Shown here: piece by piece, positions 7,143-15,688 of the stretch
Position numbering within the stretch: the stretch's first letter is position 1
How the letters are laid out: each line of letters starts with the position of its first letter
Origin: Candidatus Woesearchaeota archaeon
GTDB lineage: Archaea; Nanobdellota; Nanobdellia; SCGC-AAA011-G17; PNOQ01
Direction: 5' to 3'
NCBI GenBank assembly: GCA_018663865.1
Contig: JABJPM010000017.1
Location: forward strand, 1 to 42,346
Length of the DNA: 42,346 nucleotides
Made by a program: the position numbers and the translations under genes
The notes under the pieces: model-generated
Told to the model about the DNA's origin: nothing
The model's input: the letters and a program-made list of their open reading frames with translations, nothing else
Database searches by the model: none

Positions 7143-8138
7143 TTAATGTTTCTTAATCATTTCGACAGGATCCATTTCTTTAATAGATGAAACCATAAAT
7201 TCCAACCTATCCATCATCGCATTCTTATTTACTCTTCCAGTAATTATCAACTGTTTACCGAGCACTAATTTTTTTAAATCTTCGAAATCTTCAGTATTAG
7301 AATCCGCTATATCGGTGGAGCTCTTCCCAAATAATTGTTCGGCTTGATTAGAAAAACAAACTATTCTAATATTGCTAGTCCCATCATCAAAAAACATATT
7401 CACTATGGGGGATTTTTTTGCATCCACAGTCCCATGCCCATTGCACTTAAATCCCTCTCCTTCTGGGGAAACCTTCTTATTACATTCTGGGCAAGCCATA
7501 TAATGCCGTGGTTCGAATAATTGAACAATTGTGCCATGTAATTCAACAAACATGCCCTCTTTTAATTCCGAAATATCTTTTTTCTCAGCACTAGATCGTT
7601 CTGGGGCAACAGTATTTTGTACTTCTCCTATTTTTTCCCCATCTGGATTTATTTCAACTAAAGATTTCCCGCCAAGATGCAATTCATTTCTACCATTATT
7701 TATTTTTGAATAGGCATTTCTTACTTTTAAGATTGAACCTTCTTCGATAGATCCATCCTCTATTTTAGAAATGATGCCTTCATCCCATGCGACTAACCTG
7801 ATTGTTCCAGTTTCGTCACCAATAATCATATTTACTACTTTTCCTTCTTTCCCATTACGATTGAAAGTTACGACTCCAAAAATTTGGACAACTTTTCCCA
7901 GCGCATTAACTGATCCAACACCTTTTGGCAATTCATTAATTTTAAAATTCTTATCACTTACATTCTCCATCACTCTAACACCATATTGATTAGCGACAAT
8001 TTGAGCGGCCCCTTCTTTGCTTATTAAATCAGAAAGTTGTTTTATCTTTGATTCAATTTTTTCTTCAACTTCTTCTTTAGAAACCTTTTTTTCAGTAACA
8101 ATTTTCTCTACAATATCGTCATAAGTTAATCCATACAT
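7143..8138 (-). CDS. rpa: Replication protein A (single-stranded DNA-binding, OB folds, zinc finger)
   Basis: This 331-residue protein matches euryarchaeal-type RPA. An N-terminal helical region (1-55) is followed by an OB fold (about 70-165, VNALGKVVQIFG to LGGKSLVEI) and a second OB fold with an inserted zinc finger (CPECNKK then CNGHG, about 215-235). It coats single-stranded DNA in replication, repair and recombination. A TATA box near 8165 fits a short or absent leader. It sits in a window dense with replication genes (PolD, Orc1/Cdc6, RadA, Hef). Confidence 0.93.
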   Translation of the reverse strand: MYGLTYDDIVEKIVTEKKVSKEEVEEKIESKIKQLSDLISKEGAAQIVANQYGVRVMENVSDKNFKINELPKGVGSVNALGKVVQIFGVVTFNRNGKEGKVVNMIIGDETGTIRLVAWDEGIISKIEDGSIEEGSILKVRNAYSKINNGRNELHLGGKSLVEINPDGEKIGEVQNTVAPERSSAEKKDISELKEGMFVELHGTIVQLFEPRHYMACPECNKKVSPEGEGFKCNGHGTVDAKKSPIVNMFFDDGTSNIRIVCFSNQAEQLFGKSSTDIADSNTEDFEDLKKLVLGKQLIITGRVNKNAMMDRLEFMVSSIKEMDPVEMIKKH

Positions 8139-8210
8139 AAATATGAAATCCCAATTTCAATTATAAAGATTTGTATTTTTAATTAATATGGTTCAAAGTA
8201 AAATAAAAAA

Positions 8211-9353
8211 TTAACATGCCCCATAATCATAGGTTTCCAAGTAATCCATGCCTTCTCTTTCATCCATGTTTTCCAATTGTAATCCTATCTCTCGATGATC
8301 CGCATGATATAGCCAATTTCCGCCAGAACCTGCTTCAGCCCATCCATTCCAAATATCAAAGAGTATATGGGAATTTCTTCTCCAAAAATCAAAACTTAAA
8401 TCATAACGATATTTAACTGCAGTAGATCCTTCAAAATCGATCTTATAACAAGAAGGATTTTCCGGTAAATCTTGACAACTTCGACTAGTCTGGAACGACA
8501 TTTCGCCATCACACCAGCTATCCACATTCATCTCTTCATCCCCGCATAAACATGGGAATGGCCCAGTATTAATCTCACCACAGTTTGAATAATCACAAAC
8601 AGGAATAATTGGTTCTTCAACTAGATCCATAGAATTTTCAACAATTGGCGATTCAGAATCAACAACAGAACCATCTAATAAAAAACCAACAGTTACGTCC
8701 AAAGCAATTCCCTCTTTTTCCCCGAACGTATCTGTTATAAATCCGGAAGGTATCTTAACTTTAAATAGATTATTGTTCTCCTCCCAATAGAAATCAGATT
8801 CTTCTTCCCAGCAAGTTTTATCGCCGGCACATAAATCAACAACGTATTTTAAATTTTCAATAGAATCTGCTAATAAACTGAAATCATATCCGAATTCAAA
8901 TTCAAATTCATCTTTTCCAAGTATATTAATATTATAATTGGTTTTTGATAATGAATATTCTTTTGTATTAATTAAATTAACCAATGTGGATCCCGAACTA
9001 AATCTGAATCCAGTATCATATGTTCCCTTTAAATTATCACTTAAATAAATTGCAAATTTCTCTTTTATTTCGTCCAGGGAAGGATATAATGAAGTATCGC
9101 TCCAATCAGAATTCAAATCATTTTCAATAAAATTATTAATGAAATAATTTATTGATTGTTTCAAATCATATTTATCATAAATTACATTTTTTTTATGTTC
9201 ATTTTCAAGAGCTAACAAATCTTGAACAACTACTCCCACGTCGCCTTTTTGATTTTCAACAGCTTCACTAGAATAATATAGTGCTGCCCCAAAAGAAATC
9301 AGAGTAAAAACTAAAACTACTGTTGGCAAAATTCCTTTTTTTCCTAGAAACAT
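8211..9353 (-). CDS. Large pilin-like or anchored surface protein
   Basis: The protein has 380 residues. The N-terminus MFLGKKGILPTVVLVFTLIS places a Lys-Lys-Gly just before a hydrophobic helix (10-30), like the cleavage region of class III signal peptides. A mostly beta, acidic, cysteine-containing ectodomain follows. At about 240-310 it has a Cys/Pro/Gly-rich part (CDYSNCGEINTGPFPCLCGDEE). It is the last gene of the small anchored-protein series and much longer than the others, so it could be a tip or adhesin subunit; that is inference. Its start overlaps the stop of the upstream gene by 10 nt. Confidence 0.78.
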   Translation of the reverse strand: MFLGKKGILPTVVLVFTLISFGAALYYSSEAVENQKGDVGVVVQDLLALENEHKKNVIYDKYDLKQSINYFINNFIENDLNSDWSDTSLYPSLDEIKEKFAIYLSDNLKGTYDTGFRFSSGSTLVNLINTKEYSLSKTNYNINILGKDEFEFEFGYDFSLLADSIENLKYVVDLCAGDKTCWEEESDFYWEENNNLFKVKIPSGFITDTFGEKEGIALDVTVGFLLDGSVVDSESPIVENSMDLVEEPIIPVCDYSNCGEINTGPFPCLCGDEEMNVDSWCDGEMSFQTSRSCQDLPENPSCYKIDFEGSTAVKYRYDLSFDFWRRNSHILFDIWNGWAEAGSGGNWLYHADHREIGLQLENMDEREGMDYLETYDYGAC

Positions 9354-9817
9354 TTACCTTCCTCCCCAAGAGTCAATCTTTCATCAAATTTTGAAAAATC
9401 GATGCAAATATAAATCTCCTGATTTTCAAAATTTGGATAATCAACGCAAGTAGATCTATGTCCAGTAAAACTAGAATCCCCTATAAAAAATTGACCATTA
9501 TAATCAACAACGTAGCACGCACCATAAATGGGATAAAATATATTTTTTGTTTCTTTGATTAAAAGATCTTTATTTCCAGTTAGTAACCAATCATTAACCA
9601 AATCTCCAATTATTTTATCATCTTCGACAAAAGAATTCAAATAAGATTCTAATACGAATATATTTTCATAAGAATAGATTGCATCATCTACTCCAATTTC
9701 ACTTTCGACATTATCCCCTCCAAATCCAATAAAAATTACCAGCAATATGGCCAATAATACTGCAATAAGAATAAAACTGAATGCATCACTAAGTGTTGTT
9801 TCGCCACGTTTATACAT
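9344..9817 (-). CDS. Pilin-like anchored protein
   Basis: This 157-residue protein starts MYKRGETTLSDAFSFIL, a short basic leader ending in Arg-Gly-Glu before a hydrophobic helix (about 13-32). That is the layout of class III signal peptides cleaved by A24 peptidases. The ectodomain is acidic with cysteines near the C-terminus. A GGTGAT ribosome-binding-like sequence lies a few nt before the ATG. It overlaps genes on both sides by 8-10 nt, indicating coupled translation. Exact family is not recognised. Confidence 0.75.
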   Translation of the reverse strand: MYKRGETTLSDAFSFILIAVLLAILLVIFIGFGGDNVESEIGVDDAIYSYENIFVLESYLNSFVEDDKIIGDLVNDWLLTGNKDLLIKETKNIFYPIYGACYVVDYNGQFFIGDSSFTGHRSTCVDYPNFENQEIYICIDFSKFDERLTLGEEGKCF

Positions 9818-10280
9818 TTGTAATCACCTTAAAATCCATAAACCCATTTTTCAAATCCCCATTCTCTGAAATTATGACCAATTTTCGAGTATCATAGCAA
9901 TCGTATTTAGCAGTCTTTAAGCCACAAACAATTTTTTGTGCAACCATCTCCTTATTTAATTCAACAATTCTAATTTCGCTCCCATTAAGATGGTATAAAT
10001 TCATCTGTACCCCATTAAAAGTATTGAAACAACTCTTTAATCGCCCCTCATTAAAATTATTTAAATTTAAAATTCCATTTTCTAAACCAATACAAGTTTC
10101 AGAATCCAATAATCGATAAACTATGGAGTGTTGCTCCAAATTAGACGTTTCAACATCTATCTTCACTCCGTGAGTAAAAACTAAAATGATAAATACTACT
10201 ACAAAAATTATCACAAATGCATAAAAAATCATTTTCAATTGCTCTTTCTCATAAACTTGTCCTTTTTTTCCAATATCCAT
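9810..10280 (-). CDS. Pilin-like anchored protein with KKGQ leader
   Basis: A 156-residue protein. MDIGKKGQVYEKEQLKMIF is close to the euryarchaeal pilin pattern: basic residues, Gly-Gln, a Glu a few residues later, then a hydrophobic helix (about 17-36). The ectodomain has several cysteines (CIGLE, CFNTF, CGLK, CYD) that could pair outside the cell. Its first base coincides with the last base of the upstream gene, so the genes are co-translated. Likely a minor pilin. Confidence 0.75.
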   Translation of the reverse strand: MDIGKKGQVYEKEQLKMIFYAFVIIFVVVFIILVFTHGVKIDVETSNLEQHSIVYRLLDSETCIGLENGILNLNNFNEGRLKSCFNTFNGVQMNLYHLNGSEIRIVELNKEMVAQKIVCGLKTAKYDCYDTRKLVIISENGDLKNGFMDFKVITNV

Positions 10281-10672
10281 TATTCTTCAACTCCTATCGC
10301 AGAAAAACCATATCGGTCTTTTACTAAAAAAATAGAATTATATTTTTTTACATCGAGCGAATAAATCGGCGAGTTCGAATCTTTTGAACAATAATATTTT
10401 GATCCTGCTGTGCCACCGATACTGACAATATATTTACATTCATCTTTGAATCCAACATAATAATCCGCATCATTTAAAAAATATTCAATTGCATAATCCC
10501 CACTATCAAATCCAATCAATAAATCTGTAGCGAGTCCAAAATCATTAACAATTAATTTTTCATTAAATGCGTCACCATTGGAAGATTTTTCCATAACATA
10601 CAGCATTGGGAGAAAAACAACTATAACAATAATAACATACGTGGACCAAAAATATATTCTTTCCTCAGCCAT
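10280..10672 (-). CDS. Small anchored protein in the pilin operon
   Basis: This 130-residue protein has an N-terminal membrane helix (about 8-25, STYVIIVIVVFLPMLYVM). It lacks a clear KKG/RGQ leader, so it may be an ordinary signal-anchored protein. Two cysteines are in the ectodomain. A TATA-like element (10697-10704) about 28 nt upstream suggests that it starts a transcription unit of four genes running to 8211. No family recognised. Confidence 0.72.
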   Translation of the reverse strand: MAEERIYFWSTYVIIVIVVFLPMLYVMEKSSNGDAFNEKLIVNDFGLATDLLIGFDSGDYAIEYFLNDADYYVGFKDECKYIVSIGGTAGSKYYCSKDSNSPIYSLDVKKYNSIFLVKDRYGFSAIGVEE

Positions 10673-10711
10673 ATAATAATTCTTTTGAAATAGGCATTTA
10701 TATTACTTTTC

Positions 10712-11200
10712 CTACACTTCATTCAGTATCAAAGTATTATTGATAATTTCAATACTTAAATCTACATATTCTCCTTGAGTTACAGTCACGATTTTGGAAG
10801 AATGAATAGTATTAATTTCATCAAATTCAAAAGTTGTTATTAATTCTGGGTTTTTGCAAGATTCTGGAGAATTATGCTCATCACATATCACTAAACAAGA
10901 TTTACCAAAACAGGCTGCAGGCCTTTCAAAAATACCTGATTTTTGGTTCTGCCCCATATCAAATGCAACCAAATAATGGCCATTACTCATGTAGAATAAA
11001 AAAGTAGAACTTTCACCATGTTGCATATTGTCTATAGTAGTCGACATAGCTGAAAGTGATTTTTCAGTTAATTGGGAAACATCAGGAAATAAAAATTCAA
11101 AAATTGAACTTCCGACATTAAATAAAAATAATAAAATAATTACTCCAAGTATTAACCCTACAACAGATTTTATACTCATATTTAATTGTGCCTTGCTCAT
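10712..11200 (-). CDS. Pilin-like anchored protein
   Basis: A 162-residue protein starting MSKAQLNMSIKSVVGLIL. The order Gln, then SIK, then a long hydrophobic helix (about 11-30) resembles a class III leader (consensus with Q and S a few residues before the helix). A cluster of cysteines (CFGKSCLVICDEHNSPESC, about 96-114) is probably disulfide-bonded outside the cell. Its start overlaps the stop of the upstream 71-residue gene by one base. Confidence 0.75.
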   Translation of the reverse strand: MSKAQLNMSIKSVVGLILGVIILLFLFNVGSSIFEFLFPDVSQLTEKSLSAMSTTIDNMQHGESSTFLFYMSNGHYLVAFDMGQNQKSGIFERPAACFGKSCLVICDEHNSPESCKNPELITTFEFDEINTIHSSKIVTVTQGEYVDLSIEIINNTLILNEV

Positions 11201-11415
11201 TATGAAAATCCCGCCGTCAAATTTTTTGGAGTGCTATCTCTTGCAATACCCAAAAAATCGCCAACACTATCAAAAATTATACTAGATTGTCCACTAAATA
11301 TCATGAGAATTATTAATACTACAATAAGGATTATTAATAATTTTACTATATGTTCAATGGACATGCCTTGTCCACGGTTGTTATTCAAAAAAGAATAAAA
11401 AAAATTAAAATTCAT
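11200..11415 (-). CDS. Small major-pilin-like protein (RGQGMSIE leader)
   Basis: At 71 residues this is the size of a small structural pilin. The leader NNNRGQGMSIEHIVKLLIIL is the best match in the window to the archaeal type IV pilin signature, with Arg-Gly-Gln, Ser, Glu and then a hydrophobic helix. After predicted cleavage only about 55 residues remain: a hydrophobic helix and a short polar tail. The ATG at 11415 directly follows the previous gene's stop (4-nt gap). This is my best candidate for the main filament subunit, by similarity of the leader only. Confidence 0.75.
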   Translation of the reverse strand: MNFNFFYSFLNNNRGQGMSIEHIVKLLIILIVVLIILMIFSGQSSIIFDSVGDFLGIARDSTPKNLTAGFS

Positions 11416-11418
11416 TGT

Positions 11419-11763
11419 TTAACAAGATATTGATGAACACGAGACCTTTCCATTAGATACTAATTCAGCACATGTCATCTCTACAACATCCTCTCCGCCG
11501 CCAGAAATTTCAAAAACATTTGTACAGAATTGATTTCTTAAAGATTCATCGCCAACAGTATCGTACCTAGTACATAATCCATCACATTTCAAAATTGCTG
11601 CTTGAGCATCAATTGCTTGAGATTCCCAAATTTCATTCCACCAATCCATGAAATTTCCTGAGCCACCAGCTAATGCAACCACTAAAATAACTAAAACAAA
11701 AATTGCTAAGATCGTAATTATAATAGTATTGATAGAAAGTGTTTGACCTTTTTTATTATTCAT
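11419..11763 (-). CDS. Pilin-like protein with KKGQTLSI leader
   Basis: A 114-residue protein beginning MNNKKGQTLSINTIIITIL, a textbook-like class III leader (basic, Gly-Gln, Ser, long hydrophobic helix). I moved the start from an upstream in-frame codon at 11784 to the ATG at 11763. AGGTGA (11771-11776) sits 7 nt before it as a ribosome binding site, and a TATA-like element lies near 11804. The ectodomain contains six or so cysteines and a small aromatic region (WWNEIW). It starts the transcription unit covering 11763-10712. Confidence 0.78.
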   Translation of the reverse strand: MNNKKGQTLSINTIIITILAIFVLVILVVALAGGSGNFMDWWNEIWESQAIDAQAAILKCDGLCTRYDTVGDESLRNQFCTNVFEISGGGEDVVEMTCAELVSNGKVSCSSISC

Positions 11764-11816
11764 TATATTATCACCTCTAACCAATTATTATTGGATTATT
11801 TATTTAAATCTTTTGG

Positions 11817-12410
11817 TTAATCACAAATATTATTTGGGCCCTTTATAGAAAGAATTCCCTCACTAACAATGCAAATAGAATCAGAATTGGGTTTATAAAA
11901 AACATAATCTAAATTTACATTTTTCAATCCTTTATCAGAAGAAATTTTAACATTACTAGAAAAAAACAGAGTAATTCTGTCATCCTTAATATTTCCCGGA
12001 AATTCTAAGAAAACCCCATTTTTATCAAAGCAAGGAGTTACATCTCCAATCCATTTTTCTAAAAATTTTCCACCTTGATTATTAATAAAATTAAGGGACA
12101 TATCTCCCGCATCATCATAAAAATTCAAACTATAATCATTGGGAAATGAAAATCCCTCAACTTCACAAAAACAACTTTTCTTTGAACTATCCCTGCAATC
12201 ATATAAACTAGAAATCAATACATCTTCAACAAATTCCACTGAATCATCTTGGGTAGATTGTTCTTCCGCAGTTAAACTAACTTGAAATCCCAACATTTCC
12301 CGAATTTCGGAATATGCAGGCCCGGCCCATGCAAGGACCACTACAATCAAAATCAAAATCAGAATCGGTTTTACTATAGAATTTAAAACCATATCTCCGT
12401 TTTTATTCAT
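11817..12410 (-). CDS. Pilin-like anchored protein
   Basis: A 197-residue protein, MNKNGDMVLNSIVKPILIL, with Lys-Asn-Gly-Asp before a hydrophobic helix (about 12-27). The ectodomain has paired cysteines (CRDSSKKSCFCE, about 72-83, and C-terminal CIV and NICD). Its ATG overlaps the stop of the upstream 53-residue gene in an ATGA arrangement. It shares layout, not obvious sequence identity, with its neighbours. Confidence 0.75.
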   Translation of the reverse strand: MNKNGDMVLNSIVKPILILILIVVVLAWAGPAYSEIREMLGFQVSLTAEEQSTQDDSVEFVEDVLISSLYDCRDSSKKSCFCEVEGFSFPNDYSLNFYDDAGDMSLNFINNQGGKFLEKWIGDVTPCFDKNGVFLEFPGNIKDDRITLFFSSNVKISSDKGLKNVNLDYVFYKPNSDSICIVSEGILSIKGPNNICD

Positions 12411-12568
12411 CCTCCGAACCTCACGACAGTTTTTAACTGTTTCAAAATATCTGAAACCCTATCATTTTGGTCCCCGATGATTAATAAAATTAAAATTAAT
12501 AAAATAATTAATAAAATCCAAACTCCCATTTTATCCCAAACAATTTCGGCTTTTTTACCGATTTTCAT
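12407..12568 (-). CDS. 53-residue single-helix membrane protein
   Basis: I found this by direct translation. MKIGKKAEIVWDKMG is followed by an almost uninterrupted Leu/Ile helix (about 17-31), then a short charged tail (GDQNDRVSDILKQLKTVV). The start overlaps the upstream gene's end by 14 nt and the stop overlaps the next start as ATGA, so it is clearly part of the operon. The leader has GKK but no Gly-Gln or Gly-Glu, so processing is uncertain. It may be a minimal pilin-like subunit or an assembly helper. Confidence 0.75.
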   Translation of the reverse strand: MKIGKKAEIVWDKMGVWILLIILLILILLIIGDQNDRVSDILKQLKTVVRFGG

Positions 12569-13376
12569 TGCACCACTCCTTTATAGAATCTCCCGAACCA
12601 ATATTTAATCCAGCAATGTAATCCTCCTTCACTGTAGACATCATAAGAATAGAACTTCCCACTCCTATAGCCCCTCGAGCACATAATGATGCAACAAGAG
12701 ATGTAGCAATTCCTCCCGACCCATATATGGCCGCGCCGCATACCACAATACTTCCCACTCCAACCCCCAATTCAGTCCAAAATGCCGCATTATATCTTCT
12801 ATCCTTATCAATTAAAAATCCGACATATAGGGGTTCATCAGTACTAAAAACAGAAAAAGAATTTTGTAAATTATCTCCAATTTGGTTTGGCAAACCACCC
12901 CCATAAAAATACTCATAAAAAGTTATTTCTTCAGAAGATAGAGGAAGATTTTCAGTTTTTAAAAAATCATTAAACTCGCCCATTGACAATTCAGAATATT
13001 TATCTTTGACATCCTCATCAAAATCAATTCTGGAACAAACAAAACACCACTCGTCGCTACCCATGAAATCATTGTTATCCAAAAAATCTCGTTTTCCCTC
13101 TCCAAATTGATACCAACAATCATACATTTCATTAGTAATTTCCCCATAAATTTCATTCTTATCAGTAGATTTTATTTCAATCAAATTAGTTTCGCATACA
13201 ACATTATCTATTAATGTATTTCCAAGTATTTTGCTTCGTTCTTTCAACAACACACTATCTCTGCATGCTTCTCGATTCACACTATCCTCTCCGATCTGTA
13301 AAATAGTAGTTGTAGCAAAAAATAATATTCCTGCAACAATTATAACTGGAATAGCCACAACAATAACCCTCATCAT
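12555..13376 (-). CDS. Membrane protein with pilin-like N-terminus
   Basis: About 273 residues from the ATG at 13376. AGGAG lies directly upstream of an ATG-ATG pair (13376 and 13373), which supports either Met. An alternative is a TTG at 13400, which would give MYLDKKGEMMRVIVV and restore the KKGE leader found in its operon neighbours. The N-terminal helix is followed by a cysteine-bearing ectodomain (CWYQF, CFVC). A second hydrophobic, Gly/Ala-rich region (about 200-255) may enter the membrane. Overlaps the downstream 53-residue gene by 14 nt. Confidence 0.7.
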   Translation of the reverse strand: MMRVIVVAIPVIIVAGILFFATTTILQIGEDSVNREACRDSVLLKERSKILGNTLIDNVVCETNLIEIKSTDKNEIYGEITNEMYDCWYQFGEGKRDFLDNNDFMGSDEWCFVCSRIDFDEDVKDKYSELSMGEFNDFLKTENLPLSSEEITFYEYFYGGGLPNQIGDNLQNSFSVFSTDEPLYVGFLIDKDRRYNAAFWTELGVGVGSIVVCGAAIYGSGGIATSLVASLCARGAIGVGSSILMMSTVKEDYIAGLNIGSGDSIKEWCNENR

Positions 13377-13389
13377 TTCTCCTTTTTTA

Positions 13390-13512
13390 TCAAGATACAA
13401 TTGAATCCACCTTCCCAGTAACAAACATATAGAATAAAAAGATAGATACCATTATTAAAACTAAAATGAAAATTTCCTTAAGATATTCATCCAAAACCCC
13501 TTTTTTATTCAT
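13390..13512 (-). CDS. 40-residue KKG-leader microprotein
   Basis: Translated directly: MNKKGVLDEYLKEIFILVLI, then a hydrophobic run and a short tail ending DSIVS. It repeats the Lys-Lys-Gly leader of its neighbours in the smallest form. I chose ATG 13512 over ATG 13521 because a TATAAA-type box (13535-13542) is centred 26.5 nt upstream, as at other leaderless genes. It would be the first gene of the unit running to 11817. Function unknown; possibly a pilin-like subunit. Confidence 0.65.
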   Translation of the reverse strand: MNKKGVLDEYLKEIFILVLIMVSIFLFYMFVTGKVDSIVS

Positions 13513-13534
13513 ACTTTTCATTTTAATTTATTAC

Positions 13535-13542
13535 TTTATAAA
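13535..13542 (-). promoter_or_regulatory. Internal TATA box at the end of the platform gene
   Basis: TTTATAAA overlaps the last codons of the platform-protein gene and is centred 26.5 nt before ATG 13512. It could express the pilin-like genes separately from the ATPase and platform. Confidence 0.5.
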
Positions 13543-13543
13543 T

Positions 13544-15688
13544 TTACCCGCCAACAGCCCCAAGGGTAGTCGCAGCAATCCTTCCGAAAATTAATACTGA
13601 AATTAAAGTAACAACTAAATAAATCATTGTCCCTTTAATGAGATTCTTTCCAACACTATTCTGTTCACTTAATTTATCTACCCCAAATTCTATGCTATTA
13701 GCCAAAACAGTCAAAATATAAATTATCTGAACAACATAAATTCCAACAACAACTTGAAACCAGTATCCTGGAATTGCATCCGCTTTATTGAATAATTCAG
13801 AAAACGTAGATAAGTCCATTCCACCACCTGCAGACAATGCAGAATTATCTTGCAATCCTGATAATCTATCACTTAATTTTGAAATTACTCCTACAATCAT
13901 GCTAGATATTCCTACAACAATTCCAGAAATTACCGGCGCCATAAAATTAATTTGACTCTTCATACTGGATATTATTTCAGACAATAAATCTTTCAATCGT
14001 TCATTAACACTATGGACATTGCTAACATAATTAGATATGCTCGTTAAAGATTGTGCAACAACAGTTGGGCCCTTCCTAGAACTCTCAATTAATACTTCCA
14101 TAGAACTCTCTACAAGAGGACTAGGATAATTTAATAACGCACCATTGTCTGGATTGAAAATCGCTTCCCTTAAGTCCATGCCAGCCTTTGTAAGATTTAA
14201 ATGGATCTTTTCAAAGAATTTTCCAGCAGGGGTGCCACTCATGGTTTTGGCAACATCTTGAAAAGCTAACTCTGAAGGAATACCATCTCCAATCCTTGTG
14301 CCAAGTTGGAATAATGCAGTAGAAAACTCCTTTTCTAATTTTTTAGTTTCATTTCGAATAAACATTGCTTTTTTAGTTTTGGATTTATAATATAGCCCAA
14401 TACTCAACGCAATTCCTAGTGGAATAAACATTCCAAGAATGAGTGCCCCTAAACCAAATGGACCAATACATCCTTTTTCATTACAATCAAAATCCAAAAA
14501 TGATTCTCCGACACCATCTGAATTTTTCCAGAATTCAAAATCATAAGCAGGATTTATTGCATTAACTATAAATGGTGAGATCCCTATTAAAAACAACAAA
14601 ACAAACAACATAACTGAAAAAGTGAATGCTCCTTTTTTTCTAGATAAATCTACATTCATTTCACCATAACTTCCAGGGCGCTTGGACAATATATTAACTC
14701 CAGAATTATATACAATTATTGGCAAAAGAACATTATAAACTGCAAATAAATAATACCACTTAACCCCTGGTATAAATGCCCCAATTAATGGGAAGATGAC
14801 CAAACCTAAGATTGGCAATATTACCCCTAGCATATGTAGCATAGTTATAGGATTTTTTAAATCCTGAGCATAATGCAACATTCTTTCATAAGTTCCATCC
14901 AAAATAACTTTCAAAGATTTATCAAGCAATTCCAATCTTCGGTCTTCACTTGGTTCATACAAACTACTTTCAACTAAATGAAAAGAATTAACAAACTCTA
15001 GATTATATTCTCTCCACTTTCCAAGATAATTTTCCAAAGAATCTTTCAGAGTTGAATACTTTCCAGTCTCAATATCCCAAAATACTTTTTTCAAATCTAA
15101 CGAAAGAGGATCAGAAATATGGTCTGCCGCAAATTTGATCGCGTTTTCCAGATTTGAAGTATGCCTCATATAAATAACAATATATAACAAACATAAAACC
15201 ATCTGATTGCCTGCTGCCAATCTCCACTTATCTGCCAATCGAAGTGGATATCTAGTAATTGGACCAATTATTACAACAGAAATTAAAATAAATACCATTG
15301 ATAATAATAAAAGACCCATCTGGCCTGTTGCAAAATAAGATACTGCTCCAACAATTAAACTAAGAATTACTAATATGGATGCAAAAACCATTGCAAAACT
15401 AGCTGCACCCACTGGAGTCATATTTAAATGTGCAATGGCAATGCTTTCCTCAATTTTTTTAATATCCTTTTCAGAAGGATTTACTTTAATTATATCTTCA
15501 GAAAAATTACAAAATTTTTCATAAGTAGTATTTGTTTTTCCGAGTGCTTCTTTTCTAAAAGCCAAATATTGTTTAGAAAATTTTGGATCAGGAGAATAAC
15601 TTCCAACACCTTCCAAATTAACATTTTTATCTAATTTGGTTTTATATTTATCCAATACTTCATCAATTTCTTTATTTGAAATCGGCAT
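13544..15688 (-). CDS. Type IV filament platform protein, FlaJ/TadC family, duplicated F domain
   Basis: This 714-residue polytopic protein is the membrane platform on which the secretion ATPase acts. Two T2SS-F-like units are visible, about 60-330 and about 410-700. Each has a cytosolic helical part followed by membrane segments; the second includes GTRIGDGIPSELAFQDVAKTM, typical of these domains. Archaeal FlaJ proteins are usually near 550-570 residues, so this is long. The N-terminal 75 residues are cytosolic. Its start overlaps the ATPase gene by 17 nt. Whether it serves a pilus, an archaellum or secretion cannot be decided, but no archaellin is present. Confidence 0.88.
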   Translation of the reverse strand: MPISNKEIDEVLDKYKTKLDKNVNLEGVGSYSPDPKFSKQYLAFRKEALGKTNTTYEKFCNFSEDIIKVNPSEKDIKKIEESIAIAHLNMTPVGAASFAMVFASILVILSLIVGAVSYFATGQMGLLLLSMVFILISVVIIGPITRYPLRLADKWRLAAGNQMVLCLLYIVIYMRHTSNLENAIKFAADHISDPLSLDLKKVFWDIETGKYSTLKDSLENYLGKWREYNLEFVNSFHLVESSLYEPSEDRRLELLDKSLKVILDGTYERMLHYAQDLKNPITMLHMLGVILPILGLVIFPLIGAFIPGVKWYYLFAVYNVLLPIIVYNSGVNILSKRPGSYGEMNVDLSRKKGAFTFSVMLFVLLFLIGISPFIVNAINPAYDFEFWKNSDGVGESFLDFDCNEKGCIGPFGLGALILGMFIPLGIALSIGLYYKSKTKKAMFIRNETKKLEKEFSTALFQLGTRIGDGIPSELAFQDVAKTMSGTPAGKFFEKIHLNLTKAGMDLREAIFNPDNGALLNYPSPLVESSMEVLIESSRKGPTVVAQSLTSISNYVSNVHSVNERLKDLLSEIISSMKSQINFMAPVISGIVVGISSMIVGVISKLSDRLSGLQDNSALSAGGGMDLSTFSELFNKADAIPGYWFQVVVGIYVVQIIYILTVLANSIEFGVDKLSEQNSVGKNLIKGTMIYLVVTLISVLIFGRIAATTLGAVGG

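Noticed and set aside
10371-10392. GAGTTCGAATC, resembling a tRNA T-arm
   Set aside because: It lies inside a well-supported coding region and no acceptor or anticodon stem can be built around it.
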